Source: Turritopsis dohrnii (lineage: Eukaryota; Cnidaria; Hydrozoa; Anthoathecata; Oceaniidae). Taken from it: a stretch of 64,000 nt of DNA. Shown here piece by piece: positions 34,127 through 46,900 of this stretch (its first letter is position 1; the number at the start of each line of letters is the position of its first letter). Made by a program: the position numbers and the translations under genes. The notes under the pieces were generated by a model. That model made no database searches, was not told the DNA's origin, and saw only the letters and a list, made by a program, of their open reading frames with translations. Location of the stretch: assembly GCA_027922465.2 (NCBI GenBank), contig BQMF02000022.1, forward strand, positions 1,302,001 to 1,366,000, in the 5' to 3' direction.

Positions 34127-35660
34127 TTATACACATGTTTTCAAGGTCAGATAACATTGTACATATTCAGTTGCTTTTATTGAGCTAGGATCAGGCAATA
34201 TTTGTTCAAACTTAAACTTCAGCTCTTCACTTAAAAAATCTTTATCTACATCAAGTACACCTGAAAGTTCAGCAACACGTTTGAGTTCATCTTCTGTCAC
34301 AGTGAATCCTAAAGCGATATAGCCTTCAAGTTAATATAATATACTTAAGAAATAGTTATCACACAATCTATATGGGTTAAAAAATAATACCACAGTTGTC
34401 AAGTCCATATTGTTCAGGAAATGCATATATATGATTTGGATATCCATCTGGCATATAGGTATCTTGTTCACGAATTCTGTGATTATTCCATACCATGTCT
34501 TTAAATTCATTTAGTTCTCTTTGAAGTAGTGGAATCATCACATAGGCCCACAACATCCTATTGAATAAATAGCTTACATATAGACGTGATTACTCAACTT
34601 GAAATGAGAAGCAGTAAGAGACAGCATTACTATAAGTTATTTATTTTGGTTATCTTTTAGTTGTTTCTTAGTTCATTATTTTATTTTCCATTTGATATAT
34701 TGTATTCTTACGCTCATGAGAGATGTTTTTCTCCACTCTCCACTCTCCACTTTATCATTGCTGCTATCATAGTGACCTTGTTCTTTCAGCCAAGACAAGC
34801 CGGTTTTAAAATATTTTTCCAACCGTTCATGTAACTCACGCCACCATCGCTCAATCTAGGTCAGAAACTATGTGATATATTAATTTTAATTGCCAGACCT
34901 CTTAAACATACACGCATTGATGTGTATAATAATACTTGATCAGCTGTAGATGGACCATAGATAATGGAATCAGTTGGATCATTTAAGTCAGTATGTTTAC
35001 TTTTCAGATATGCATGCATTGTTGCCATGATACCAGTCTCTGTTCCATGATCCATCCTCAAATTTGCAGGCAAGATTCTGGTCTCGTAAAGATACTCTAA
35101 GTACCACTTTGCAATAACTTCAGGTTTAGAATTTGTGGTCCAAATGCGTAGCCATAGAATTTTGCGGCTAGCTGTATCGATACAACCATATACGGCTAAT
35201 GGGAAAGTCGAATTCTGATATCCCATTAGCTTATCATGGCCATCAACTGAAAAAACCCAGTTGGTCCCTTTCGTAGTAAAATGCCCTTTGCCTTTTGGTT
35301 TGTTAGATCCTGGTCTTCTGTTTTCAAGTAGGGTAGGATTTGTATCATACATAAGATCATGTATTCTGTCACGTGGAATTTTGAGGTGATACTTCTGTCT
35401 GACTTTATTTTGCATAACCAAGCAGCTGTCCGGGTCTTTCCATCTCAGTTTCAATAACCTTTCTTGCATGGTCCAAAGTGACCCCTTTGTCCGTATAGTG
35501 GATTTTAAATTCGCGTAACCTACGATCTAACGTGCGAATGCTCCACTTATAATGAGAATAATCTCGTTTCATAAAATCTAAAATCTTTGCGCTGCAATCC
35601 TTGCAGCACGTACTTTTCAAGATCAGTTCGAAGATCTTCATCTTTTTTCCACGTGCTGCA
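34127..35660 (-). pseudogene. Integrase-fold (rve-like) multi-exon gene, probably broken
   Basis: Minus strand. A helix-turn-helix-like N-terminal part (SIRTLDRRLREFKIHYTDKG) ends in RPGQLLGY; an integrase core then follows: FSVDGHDKLMGYQNSTFPLA (first Asp), RMDHGTETGIMATMHAYLKS (second Asp), YGPSTADQ at the end of an exon (34936), and IERWWRELHERLEKYF (Glu) in the next exon, 34855-34712. Further exons at about 34557-34398 (WAYVMIPLLQRELNEF) and 34308-34127 complete the C-terminus. The Asp, Asp, Glu order fits the retroviral-integrase-like fold found in domesticated or mobile genes of many invertebrates. The frame changes near 35425 (between GQLLGY and MQNKVRQKYH), and the phase into the 34557 exon does not fit, so it looks inactivated, although mis-assembly is possible. 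Confidence 0.65.
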
Positions 35661-35699
35661 GGCGACAGCTATCTTGATTATGAAAAAGCGGCGAAAGTT

Positions 35700-35930
35700 C
35701 GTATATGCATCCACACAGGTTTGTATCAGGTTTGAGTCAAGCAATGGCTGTTGTTGACCATGCTTGTTTGGTTGTTGTTGTCCATAACTAAGATGAGGCC
35801 AGATTTGATTCAAGTGGTGGTTGTTATTGACCACCCTGTTCGGTCGTTGTTGACCATAATTTTTATATTAAGACAGGTTTGAGTCAAGCCCAGTTGTCGT
35901 TAACTGGGCTTGTTCGGTCATTGTAGACCA
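35700..35930. repeat. Imperfect tandem repeats with GTTGTTGACCAT core
   Basis: Units of roughly 60-65 bp containing TTGAGTCAAGC, GTTGTTGACCAT and CTTGTTCGGTCGTTGTTG recur about four times with changes. They lie just upstream (minus-strand sense) of the integrase-like gene. Confidence 0.6.
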
Positions 35931-36500
35931 TCATCTAAGTTTAGGGTGCATTCCCTCTGTCCCTTTACTTGGCCAATCCCTGTCTTTTTACTTACTCGTT
36001 TGTATCCCGAACGCATACAGTTAATTTATTTTTATAGTGTGTCACAACATCCTCAATTTCAACACAAGATTTGCTGCTACTATACAAAATAGAAACAAAT
36101 TAAGGTATGAAGCATTATTTTAATTTAGCTAGTGGGTTTTACATTAGTTAACTTTGAGGGAATCTGAAGTTTCATTTCTTTTGTAAGATTTGTAATGAAG
36201 TATCAAATGAATTTTAGCTTCGCCATGCCTTGTGAACAGCTCCGCTCTAGCAGTCAAAGCAAAATGACTTGCTGAAAAATAAAATTGTTTGATTAATGCA
36301 TGTCTCAATTCTTTCTCAATCTTGTTACTTGCTTTGGTTATGCGACTCTGCATTATTTAGTTCAGGATATAACTGTTTTGCTGATGATATGATGATAGCG
36401 GTGAAGAAATACCCCCTAGGGCCAGTGAGAGATTTGTGATGTTACAATTTACAAGAGTATCTTTGTGTTCCTTTTCTAGGGCATTTGATTAGTCACTATC
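35931..36500. other. Upstream region of the TRAF gene
   Basis: AT-rich sequence without a gene. It should hold the TRAF promoter and 5' untranslated region; no motif was singled out. Confidence 0.4.
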
Positions 36501-37899
36501 ATGGCGGATGGGGGTTATGATGTTAGACTATTAGTAAATGAAATGCCACAACACCTGGCATGTTTCTTCTGCAGATCTTTGATGAAAAACACTATCCAGA
36601 CAAGCCGTGGTGAAAGGGCCTGTCAAAGCTGCTATACAAGAAAGCAGAGGTGTTCCTATGTCCTTTAACAGATAGTCCTTTATAATCATCGGCTGCCATG
36701 GAAGGCCCAGCACCGTCTTTGCAAAAATGTGAAAATGAATTGTAGTTCCATAATGTATGTTTTTCTTTCTCATTATAGTAAATCATCGCCAGATGTTTGC
36801 CCCATCGATGGAGAAGGAGACACACGTTTCTTTCCAGACAGATTTGCCGACAAAGAAATTGGCGAGTTGAGATGTTACTGTCCTAACCGGAAAGAAGGTT
36901 GTAAGGAAACCTTGAAGATAAAAGATTTACAGGTATACAAGTGAAAATCATGATCATTCATCATGTGCCAATAAGGCGAAAAATACGCTATGCGTTCATC
37001 ATGTGTCAAGTGGGAAATGTACTGTGCGTTTTTTTGCCATACATAGACAAGATATTTTTAAAAACACATTACTTTTTCATTTGTGTTTTTCGATAAGAGT
37101 TTTGGATATGTTCAGGCTTGCGTGTTTTCCCAAAAACGTTTTAACCACTAAAAATGTGGAATTTTCAGATGTTGATGAAACCCAGTTTTCGAATCCGACA
37201 GCATGCTATGCAAGCTTTTCAAGTTTCCTGATCGTTTGAGCTACTTAATCGTTTGAGTCATATGTAATTACAGATGCTTCGGAAAGCAAATCCCTGGTAA
37301 TTACAGCTCATGCAGTCTTGAGCATGTTTGACTGTTGTAACAATATGATATGCTGCTGTCAACAAACACAATCTGTGCTCTAACGATGTTCCATCATGGA
37401 AAGGGTTTCCATGACGAATCTAAACAAATAACGTTTGCTATAACATAATTTATTTGGGAGGATTCTTTTAGTAGATGTTATTTTTTCAAGTGGATCCAAC
37501 AAAAGGCTGAAATTCTTGCTATGCTAATTTTTGCTATGTCCTCCAGTTAATTGGTACAGAGAAAACTGTGGACTTCAGAAATCCAAGCATACTTCTATGG
37601 TGAACGCTGTTGAAAATTTGATAGATTGAATTGCTCATTCTGTTGAAGATTGCTTTTTATTAGTACTAGCCTAAATCATAATACCCAACGGTTGTCTTAA
37701 TGCGTACTTGCATAACAATCTGCATGATATCTTTGCATGGGAAAAAACTCTTGAAATTCTTTCAAAATTCTTTCAAGTGTCTTTCTGCAGTACAGGGTTG
37801 AAGGAGCACGATGTTATGGCTCTGTGGTTTTTGAACTGCATGGATTTTTACAATATATCATTAGAGCGACACATAGCTACTCTTCTGTGCTTAATTGTA

Positions 37900-37940
<41 letters not shown>

Positions 37941-40900
37941 CTATTAAGCAGGGGGGGCGGGTGTTGCGGAAAAATATCCATAAAATGGGGGGGTCAAAAT
38001 AAAATGAACCAAGGGGGGATTCAGATATTTTACACAAAATGGGGGGGGTTATTAATAAAGTGTGGGGGTGGTTTAACTGACTAAATTTCATAAAATGGGG
38101 GGGTCATTATAAAATGATTTCGGGGGTGAAAAAATCGAAAAAATGGAAAATGACCCCCCCCCCCCCCCTACAATTAAGCACAGAAGAGTAATGAATCTGC
38201 AATCGATATCATCACCAGCAGTTGTCAAATGACAATCTGTACTACCAATATCATTTCTGTTTGTGTCAGAGATCATGACTTCATTGGATATGCTGAAAGG
38301 TGAATCGTTTAAAATTGAACCTGCATTCGATAATTACGCAGGGGTATAAAATATGATCCTAGAAAGCGCCGTCAGTCAGTCGAGGATCACCATGGTTACG
38401 ACAAATCATAAAATGAATACGAAAGATCAACTGCTGCGAAGCTCAAGAAAAACGAAAAAAAATGAAGTTAGCATGACATATAAGCACCCAACATAACCAC
38501 CTGACTAAAATTTGGCAAAAATTACTCAAATAATATAACATTTCTATAAAGGAATAGTCCTGATCAAGGAGAATCCTAACGACGCAGACTACTTTTGGAG
38601 AATTTTGAAGAACAACGATACCTCAGGCCTCGAAATCCGTTGAATTTTGCGCGTAATTGAATAATTGTACTTCCGTCGTAAATTCATCGCGAGTACACTT
38701 TGTAGGGAAATACTCGCGTAATCTTCTTTCACACGAGTACAAACGTTGCAGCATATACATTCTTTTGTATTTAGGATGGAGAGACACTCCTTCATTCATT
38801 TACAATTCTGTTGTGCACACCTTTGCACACAATGGAGATCGAAGTATTCGAAGAGTTTTTAAATGAATATTTTCCTTTCCTGAAACTGAAAGATCATTAT
38901 GACACATGTGTTCTAGAAAAGGAAGGTGACTCTCCACCGCCTTTTGATAACTTTTGTAAAGTAATCCTTTACAAAAAGTAGCAAAAAGCGAGGTAGAGTC
39001 ACCTTCGCGTGTTGGATATTCAGAAACTTTTACGGATTTTTTTCATATCAGAAAGTGTTACAGTTCAACTTTCATCATCAAATCTAAGTCAATAAAAAAA
39101 GGCTCGTTGTTTGTTTTCGATTTTCTCATTTTCTTCACCAATGGCTCATCTCCAGACCTTAACACCTTGTTAATGCGCCGTTTACTCAATCCTTTATTGC
39201 TACTTTTCATCTCCGTCGATGAATTTTTCTGCGACTTTCGCAATTAAGGATTCTCGTTTATCAGAGCGTATTGAAAATTAATGGTGAAATTGAAAATACG
39301 GATACAAAGTCTTCGCTACTCTCTTGCGTGCTTGGATATTATGCTCAAGAGCTCTCCGGAAATATATTTTTAATGTAAAATATCTTGTTAAAAGTTAATT
39401 GTTTTCTTTTTCATATTGGTAGAGAATCTGTTTCGAAAATGAAGGAAAGGAAATGACGCATTCATTCATTACAATTGATTTTAACGTTTCCAAACTCAGG
39501 TGTCTAGTGGCGACAATCTTTTGTCACGATACATTCGCAAAAGAAGTTCAATCTTTTTTTCTTGTTAACGTAATGGAAGATTTATATAAAACTACACAGA
39601 TGGAGAGTTTCTCTAAGAACTTTTTCGTCTGAATTTATGTTTTCCATTCATAACACTTCTTCCCAGAAAAAGATAGTCTGTTGAAAAAATATCTTTGTTA
39701 CATATTACTCGCGAGTAAAAAAGTACTCGCGATAGTTACAGTTACGCGAGTACCAGCGCGAGCAATACTCGCATCGGATTTCGAGGCCTGTACCTTATCT
39801 AAACGTTCTTTATCTTTATCTAACGTTCGTTACCTGTGGTGTGTTCCAAGGGTCAATTTGGAGACTTGTTTCTCGCTCTCATCAACGACATTAGTTCAAA
39901 ACTTCGTCATTCTACAAGTATGCAGACGATTCGGATATCTTCCGTCATAAAGATTTTTGGATACTTCATAACTCATGCTCGTGATATGCCAGTGTTTTTT
40001 TTATGGACTTGGCTAAAAATGGCCATTTTTTTAGAGCTTAATTTTCATATTGCAGGTCAAGTGTTTCCTTGAACCTCGAATTGTTTTAATTTAGACGAAT
40101 GATTGAAAATTCCAAAGATTTTTCCCCAAACTTAAAAGCATTAATTGTTCCAAAACTACGGGATTTTAAAGTAAGGAGCAACAAATCATGAAAATATTCC
40201 CTCAGTGTAATAAAGCAGATATTCCACCAAATCTGTCAATGTGCTGATGCTTGTTTGAAATTCAGAACACCAATAGTTATATGTAATATGAATCGAATAA
40301 ACTGGTGCTAAATGTGCTAGAGTTCTTTGGGAAGACTCCATGTTAAGTTTTATTTGAGTACTTCATCGATGATTCAATTCTTAGGTAGGTTGCTCTGCGA
40401 TTTTAAGTAGTTTTTAAATTTGGAAATGTGAAATTACATTCTGTTAAAGCTTCATTAAGACATTTTCCGAAATTCCATTACAGTTTTCATTTGAAAAAGT
40501 CATTTACTACCCATTTTCGAGAAATTCCTTAGAAACGTAGTTGTTTCAATAAAGTTAGTCAATCACCGAGATGATATTTACTAAGTTATTACCTTATTAA
40601 TTTAAATGAAATTGAACTTAGGAACCCTACATCCTCCTTGGCTCAGATTATCAATTTGAGTAGATTTTTCAATAAGAAAGACTTTAATTTGCCACATTAC
40701 CAAAGTTTTGTCATTGTGAAAGAGCTATCGAAGAAGGAAATATTCCATCATTTAAAAGCCATCTTCAAAATATTCGAAGAAATCCTTGACGTTTAACGAC
40801 ATTTAATGCAGAAGTTTTTTTTGACATTAAAATTAATCCTGGAAGTCTCTAATGAACTTACTTTGTTTCTAAATTAAATATGGGTCCATGTTAGGTGTCA

Positions 40901-43900
40901 ATATTTATAATAGTTTGATTCAAGCTTTTTTTCAAAATCTGTAATCTTTGACAGCTCCTTACATACAGCATAACAGTTTAAGAGGCAATCAGCTGTACCT
41001 AAATAAAGATAAACTATTGATTTAATCAAATTGCCTTTTTCTGAAGATCGTTTTAATTGATCCTGGAAACCTTGAAAGTATTTGGAAAATGATAAGATAC
41101 ATCTTTTCTGAAAGTGTTTCTCCAAAATTTTAAAAATCGACTAATTTATAACAAAAAAGCTAATTTTTGGAATTTTGAAGAACCACTTTTTGCCACATGA
41201 AAAAAAAACACACTGACATATACAGTAGATTCATCCATACGTTGTACGATTGGGTCTCTGACGAAGTTCGTTTTCAATGGAAATACATCACCATCTGCCA
41301 CTACGGCACTAGCAATTAAACTTTACGGAAGAACACAAGCTTCAGGAATATCCAAGGAATTTTCAGCAATTGCTTTTGATAATGTTGAGGTGTGGAAAAC
41401 TCTATCACCATTAATTCGTCCATTACTTCCTTGTCCAAACGATCCAATGGTAAAGGTCCTTTTGTTCAAACGATCCAATGGTAAAGGTCCTTTTGTTCAA
41501 ACGATCCAATGGTAAAGGTGCTTTTGTTCAAACGATCCAATGGTAAAGGTGCTTTTGTTCAAACGATCCAATGGTAAAGGTCCTTTTGTTCAAACGATCC
41601 AATGGTAAAGGTCCTTTAATTCAAACGATCCAATGGTAAAGGTCCTTTTGTTCAAACGATCCAATGGTAAAGGTGCTTTTGTTCAAACTATCCAATGGTA
41701 AAGGTCCTTTTGTAATTTGAACGGCAAGAACATGAGTTTTTCAAATATTTCATATTAATATGAAAGTAGTATAAGTATAACTTCGAAGTATAACTTCGAA
41801 ATATATTGCTTATAATAATAAAATTACATTGTTGGCTTGATGTTTTATCATTTTAAACTGCACGATGTTTTTACCGAACAAATTAATATGTTTGCCATCC
41901 AAATCCCAATACAGTTAGGAAAGTTCCATTTCTCTCGTAACGTATCTGCTAAATTTTCTTTCAATGTTGCTCACTAAAAATTCGCTCACTAAATATTCTT
42001 AAAAATCTTTTTTACAGGATATTCTTATTGCGTTTGAAGAAAAGGATATTAATGGAGAAGAAATTGTCAAGTGCGAGATGAGGTGACAGTCAAGAAATTA
42101 AAGAGCAGGTACCTAACGCGGACCCCCATACAAAAGAAACGGTCTTAACAAAGCGTTATCGAAACTGTGATCAATCAACTTGGGAGCGAATCCAAGATTT
42201 GAGAGCTCGTGTTTCAGCTAAAATACTTCTATAATCATCAAAGCAGCATCGAACAGTGGGACTTACTTTCAACTTTAACACCATCTATAGTTACCTTTCG
42301 TATGATAAAAGATTTTGATTTTTCGAAATAAAATCAGTTTCTTTTAAACAATCGCCTTCTTAATAAATCATGAACACTTGTTAACTTAAATCATTAGAGC
42401 CATTTATAAATTTCACTTTCTTTGATCTAAAGCTCACGTCATAATGGCGAAGTAAAACCGTCCGTGTTTCTCCTTTCCAGCCAAGATTTTACCCATTCGC
42501 CTTTCTTTTCAGCTTTTCTTTTTTTGTCTTTGCTTTATTTAAAGCTTGGTTTCCACCGTTGACATAAGCATGAACATATAAAACATAAACACACGCATTA
42601 CAAAGAAACTGAAAAGAAGGTTGCACATAACAAGAGAAGGGAACGGAATAGATGACAGCGAAGATATGTTTATAATATTGGCATTTCTGCCCATAAAGAA
42701 AAAAATATCCTTCATTCAGATTTAAAAACTTTGCCTAGATGTTTGTGAATTTTACCTTGGGTAAGTTAAGAAATTTGCTCTGAAATGTTTGTGATCCGAA
42801 ATGTTCAAAACATCTAGACATATTATTCTATTCATATATTCTTGATACGTTTTGGTTCTAGATATGCAGATGTCGCCAAATGTGTACAGTTATTTAGTTG
42901 TCTCGAAAACTTTGAAAGAAAGATGCCACATCGTAGACGAATTTCAGCTGCGGAAACTCTAACATTATTTGGCTTATGAAAATTGTCAGCAATCAATGTC
43001 ATTTGCCTGCCACAAATCATTTCAAAGAGAAGAAAAGAGAAATTGCTTTGCAATGTGGCAAACTCTAAAGGATAATTATGTCGGTGAATTTGATCGGATA
43101 AAGTATTCCACATTGCGTTGGATGGCGAACACATTACTGTAAAAAATCCACAGGGTTGTTCCAACATCAATTTCATAGCAATATTTGTTTTTACTTTTTT
43201 TTATTTATTTATTTTTTTTAAATGGGTTGCTCCCTGCAAGGCCGAAGCCACTACTAGGCAGAGAGTTACACGATGAGAAAAGGAGGAACAGATATAAAGA
43301 CAGATGAGAAAAGGAAGAAGAGTTATAAAGACAGAGCAAGGTGGCGGTTAACCTTGGATTTAAAAGATTGCAGATCATACTCAGCAGGAAAACAACTATG
43401 AGGGAGAGAATTCCAGAGGCGAGCAGTCCGAGGGAAAAAGCTAGATGAATCAAAGTTCTTATGGCATGTTGGGACCTGAACAGTCAAAGGATGAGAATTC
43501 GAAGAGAGACGAGTGTTCCGAGAGAAAGACTTAAGAGAAGGAGTCAGTTGATGCAAGTCATTCGAACAATGCCCATGAAAGTATTTATAGAAAAGAGGCA
43601 GTGAAGCAACGTTTCTCCGGTGTGAGAGGGGGTGAAGATTAGCACAAAGATCAGAGCCAACTAATTTAACTAAGCGTTTCTGAATACGATCGAGAAGGTG
43701 AAGACAATGAGCAGAGGCTCCAGCCCAAAGGTGGCAGCAATACTCAAGACAAGGGCGAATAGTGGCCTTAAACATGTAAATGATAGATTCAGCAGAAAGT
43801 AAGTGACGGACCTGGAAAAGTGAGCCAACCTTCATAGCAGCAGATTTAGCAATGGACTCGATGTAAGAATTCCATGTGAAATTCTTTGTGAAGGTTAAAC

Positions 43901-46900
43901 CAAGAAGACGAACATGAGATGACTCTGCAAGCTCACTTCCATTCATAAGAACAGAAGGAATTACAGGGTCCCTGAAACGATTAATAGAGAGAAGCTTAGT
44001 TTTCAAAGCATTGAAGGAAACCAACCATTTCTGACCCCATTCAACTACTGTCCTAAGATCGTCCTCCAACTCAGCAGCCATTTCAACCTTATCAAACAAG
44101 TCCTTAGTCCTTTCAAGAGACGAGTAAAGAGTAGTGTCGTCAGCGTAGATAGCAAGTTTACTGAGAATACAATCGGGAAGGTCGTTGGTGAAAATGAGAA
44201 AGAGGGTTAGACCAAGAACAAAATCTTGAGACACCCCTGAATTAATAGAGTAAGAAGAAGACGAATGACCATCGAGAACTACCTTAATACTCCTGCCACT
44301 AAGAAAGTACTTAATAAGATTCAAGAGTGAACCAGAAATGCCATAAGACTTCAACTTGTGAAGAAGGCCACGATGCCAAACCTTGTCGAATGCCTTAGAG
44401 ATGTCAAGAGCAATAATTCGTGTCTCACCACAAGCATTGAGGGACTGATATACACGTTCAGAGATGACGGTCAGAGCATCAGTATGAAGTTAATTCGGCG
44501 CCAAAATCTCGTTTGTCAAGTCGTCGAATCGTTTTAGAAGTTAACGTGGTTCACAATAAGTCGACATTCAAGTCATCGAGTCGTTTTAGATGAACACTCG
44601 TTTTTCAAATGAAGGCGTTTTAGAAGTTTGTTCGTTTCAGATGATGACGCGTTGTTCAAAATTTGTCGGTCTTTCATATCAAAAACTACTAAAATTTCAT
44701 GATCTGTTTATTCCAAATGACACTATTCGTGAGCCCCTTACTTGAAATCAGACGATATAATCACACTAACTGAACATGAACATATTAATGTGAGGTATAT
44801 ATTTCATTATATAAAGAAAAGATAAAGAGAGGGGATCTTTCAGAATTCTAACAAACAATCAAATGTATCTGAAAGAAAAGGGAATCCTTCACAGTTTGGT
44901 TATTTTCTCATTCATAACCATGCTGCCCCATGTCTCATGCAACTACTGGAAAACATGACGGCCAGCATCAAGACTTATGTAAGTATGACACAAAAATCTG
45001 TTTTTGTGTAAAAGCCAACACTTGACTTAGAGAAACTGGTAATCAGGTTGCACCGCCTCATTTTCTGAACCGACTGAACATCTAGAACGGCTAATCTTCC
45101 GAAGCGCCTCGAATACACAGCATCTAGCGACCCCAACTTCTAAAACGCCTCAAATTGAAAAACGAGTGTTCATCTAAAATGACTCGACGACTTGTATGTC
45201 GACTTATTGTGAACCGTGTTAACTTCTAAAACGATTAATGACGTCACGAGTCAACATCTAAAACGACTCGACGACTTGATAAACGAGATTTTGGCGTCGA
45301 TCTAACTTCATACATCAGCAGTGGAACGGCCAGAACGGAAACCGTACTGGTGATCAGAGAACAGATGAAGAGATTCCAGATGATGGGTGGTGGAAGAGTT
45401 GATCAATGATTCGAAGATCTTACTTACAACAGATAGAAGACTTATAGGACGATAGCATAAAGGGTCCGATCTCTCACCAGGCACAACAGAACAATCTTCC
45501 AACAAGAAGGAAAACAAGATTCATCGATGCACTTCCTGAATAGCCTACAGAGTATGGGAGAGAGTTCAGGCGAGCATTTTTTCAGAACGATTACAGGGAT
45601 TTCATCGGGACCAGTAGCTTTAGAAGAGTCGAGAGAACTATTATTCAGAGAAAACAAATCCACGTCAGTTCTGGGGTCAATATCAGGCAAAACATGACTA
45701 ACAGCAGATGTCAACACCTCAAAGCCATTGAAGAGTGGTGGAATTAAAGACTTAGCCTTATCAGAAAAGCTCCGATAGATACGCCAGAAATCACGAGACC
45801 CAATAGATTCCGATATAACCCGATCATGGACCAGATTTCGATAGGTGCGTTTAGCCTCCTCAATGACTTTTTTACAGTTGTTGCGAGCTCTGGTGAAAAG
45901 ACGCCTGTTGTCTTCACTACTACAACGTTGATAGTGATGGAAAAAATGATTACGATTGGCAATTGCAGCAGAAATGGCAGGAGAGAACCAGGGTGTAGAG
46001 TGAGGTTTTACCTGATATTTACAAGAAGGAACAAATTCATCAATACCAACCTGAAGCCAAGAAGAGATCTCCACTCCACACCTCTCTGCATCACAGGCAT
46101 AGATATGATCAACTGGCAGGTCACAAATCAGATCTCGAAAGCTGTCCCAATCACCACGATAGTATGAATAAAGTTTGTGATGAATGGGTGGATTGTGTGG
46201 GCAAGCGGAATTAAAGTCAATGGCTACGTTGACAACAGAATGATCAGAATTACCTAAAGGAGCAGATGTTGATGTTTCGGAAATGTTCGAGTTAGACGAA
46301 AGGAATAGGTCAAGTAAAGAAGGCTCCTGATCAGCTCGATCAAGTACGCGATTGGGAGAGTTCACAAGCTGAGTAAGAGAGTGAGAGATAGCAAAGTTGA
46401 AAGTGCCAATGCCAGATAGAGAGATAGTGTGTGAGAAAGGTAACCAGTCAGCTTGATGGATATTAAAATCACCGAACACAAAGATATTTGCAGAAGGGTG
46501 AGTTATGAGAGCTTTATCAATATTTTCCGAAATAAGATTGATGACGCTGCACGACTGAGGAGATGGGGAGCGATACACAAAGAAAAGATAACTAGTTGAA
46601 TGCGAGAGAGAAAAACGTAAACAGATGAAAGATTCGTCAGGAGGTTCGAGATTCAATTGATGACTGACAGGAAGACAGACACGAACATTAGATGCCAAGG
46701 CCGTGCATAAGAATAGATTGAGTCCTTGCAATTAATTGGAAGATAGCCAGGTACATCGAAGTCAGAATCTAATAGAAGGGATAAGATCGGTTTCACAAAT
46801 AGCAAGAATGTCAGGAGATGAGTTGGCTGGAAAAGATTCCAAATGAGAGAAGTTCTCACAAAGCCCACAAATATTAGAGAAGGAAAGTGAGAAAAGCGTC

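Noticed and set aside
34127..35660. Endogenous retrovirus or LTR retrotransposon suggested by the integrase-like domain
   Set aside because: No LTRs, primer site, gag, protease or reverse transcriptase nearby, and the gene has introns.
37708..38276. Open frames encoding polyglycine or polyproline
   Set aside because: They are translations of the G/C tracts of the TIR element, with no start context or conserved sequence.
41432..41716. Possible CRISPR-like array of 31-bp repeats
   Set aside because: There are no spacers; units are head-to-tail tandem repeats in an animal intron.
45826..46167. 113-residue plus-strand frame
   Set aside because: Antisense of the LINE coding region.
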